Below are positions 63,463 to 64,000 of a stretch of DNA of 64,000 nt, one piece after another. The stretch comes from Alcaligenes endophyticus. GTDB lineage: Bacteria > Pseudomonadota > Gammaproteobacteria > Burkholderiales > Burkholderiaceae_B. The position numbers and the translations under genes were made by a program. The stretch covers positions 558,001 to 622,000 of the forward strand of contig NZ_JAPKND010000001.1 in the NCBI RefSeq assembly GCF_026344035.1, in the 5' to 3' direction. The number at the start of each line of letters is the position of its first letter. Positions within the stretch are counted from its first letter, which is position 1. The notes beneath the pieces are model-generated. The model did no database searches and had not been told where the DNA came from. It saw only the letters and a program-made list of their open reading frames with translations.

Positions 63463-64000
63463 TATTTGATACCTCTTTATAGTCAATATTCTTCAAAACT
63501 TTTAAAACCACTAATAAATATATTAAGTAAAATATCAAGCCAGATACGGCATAAAATTCTGCTATATATTGATTCGCAAAAACTCCCGCCAACCAAACGC
63601 ATCCGACTCGGAGTACTAGCCCAAATAACTGAAGAAAAAAAGCCAGCTGCTGGTTATTAGTAATATACAAAGAGGTCGAAACAGGAGAGGTAATAAATTG
63701 CATTAAAAACCATGGCACCATCCAGCAGATAAGAACACCAGTTCTGGCCCAGTTGTCTCCTAATACATAAGGAGTGAGTATAGGAGCACACAACAAAACC
63801 AAGGATAAAGGTGCAATACTTACTTTCAACAAATTTAAAATAATTTTTTTTGTAAAACCAGATAGTTGCCCTTGATGATGTTTGTCCGCTGCATCAGCCA
63901 AGTAAACTTGTGCTACCGCACCGCTGATCATACCCATGGGGGCAGATAACAACTGCATAGCAATCATCAAAAATCCGGCCTCGGCCCCTACTGCATAGTA
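63452..64000 (-). CDS. Wzx-type polysaccharide flippase, C-terminal part (cut by window edge)
   Basis: The frame is open to the last base, giving the final 182 residues. EAGFLMIAMQLLSAPMGMISGAVAQVYLADAA is a helix-breaker block common in Wzx/MOP-family flippases, followed by four to five membrane helices and a charged tail (IDYKEVSNNDN). It would move the lipid-linked O-unit across the inner membrane. The N-terminal two thirds and start are beyond the window. Confidence 0.82.
   Translation of the reverse strand, partial: YYAVGAEAGFLMIAMQLLSAPMGMISGAVAQVYLADAADKHHQGQLSGFTKKIILNLLKVSIAPLSLVLLCAPILTPYVLGDNWARTGVLICWMVPWFLMQFITSPVSTSLYITNNQQLAFFLQLFGLVLRVGCVWLAGVFANQYIAEFYAVSGLIFYLIYLLVVLKVLKNIDYKEVSNNDN

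Overview
The window reads as an ordinary chromosomal stretch of a betaproteobacterium, most likely family Alcaligenaceae (relatives of Bordetella, Alcaligenes, Paenalcaligenes). Pointers are two Bug/TctC-type solute-binding proteins, the order rsmB - DUF4390 - ntrY-like - ntrX-like, the block kdsD-kdsC-lptC-lptA-lptB-hpf-ptsN-hprK-rapZ, and moderate GC that falls clearly over the last ~10 kb. No tRNA, rRNA, CRISPR array, insertion sequence or prophage was seen. The assignment rests on protein resemblance judged by eye, not on a search.

Layout. 1-0.8 kb: end of a Bug protein plus a GAF-domain protein, closed by a bidirectional terminator. 0.8-8.4 kb (minus): a complete cytochrome bd module, GbsR/MarR-type regulator - cydA - cydB - cydX - cydD - cydC, followed by apt. 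An 18-bp perfect palindrome lies just downstream of the predicted promoter of the regulator. 8.5-16.2 kb (plus): Kdo and LPS-transport genes, then hpf, PTS-Ntr/HPr kinase and RapZ genes, then rlpA. The rpoN gene that usually sits between lptB and hpf is missing. 16.2-19.5 kb: rsmI, then yraN, diaA-like, dolP-like and a TlpA-like thioredoxin. 19.6-31.7 kb: housekeeping genes (argB, nucleotidase, ThiF/MoeB-like, ctpA, envC, gpmA, rhodanese, glutaredoxin, secB, gpsA, a second Bug protein, trmL, comF-like, a BioC-like methyltransferase).

31.8-39.0 kb: an accessory catabolic island. An IclR-type repressor is divergent from a TRAP transporter (P-Q-M), an alpha/beta hydrolase, an amidase and a DHDPS/NAL-superfamily lyase. 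The promoter carries two TGTTCCGAA boxes exactly 21 bp apart; the second is half of a perfect palindrome. The substrate is not identified. 39.1-39.8 kb: an FMN riboswitch controlling a type-II (RibH2-like) lumazine synthase. 39.9-44.9 kb (minus): rsmB, DUF4390, an NtrY-like kinase and an NtrX-like regulator that has no AAA+ sigma54-activation domain, which fits the missing rpoN. 45.1-47.1 kb: rimO and a gamma-carbonic anhydrase-like gene.

47.1-64 kb: surface polysaccharide locus. galE and rfbA-D-B-C (dTDP-L-rhamnose) run on plus, an O-antigen ligase on minus, a priming sugar-phosphate transferase on plus behind a 26-bp near-perfect palindrome, then a tightly packed AT-rich minus-strand operon. 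That operon holds a Wzx flippase (cut by the window edge), an N-acetyl sugar amidotransferase, a Wzy-like polymerase, glycosyltransferases, a UDP-GlcNAc 2-epimerase and a second, 603-residue amidotransferase whose N-terminal half looks like a decayed class-II glutaminase domain. Together these would build, flip, polymerise and ligate an O-antigen containing amidated/acetamido sugars and possibly rhamnose.
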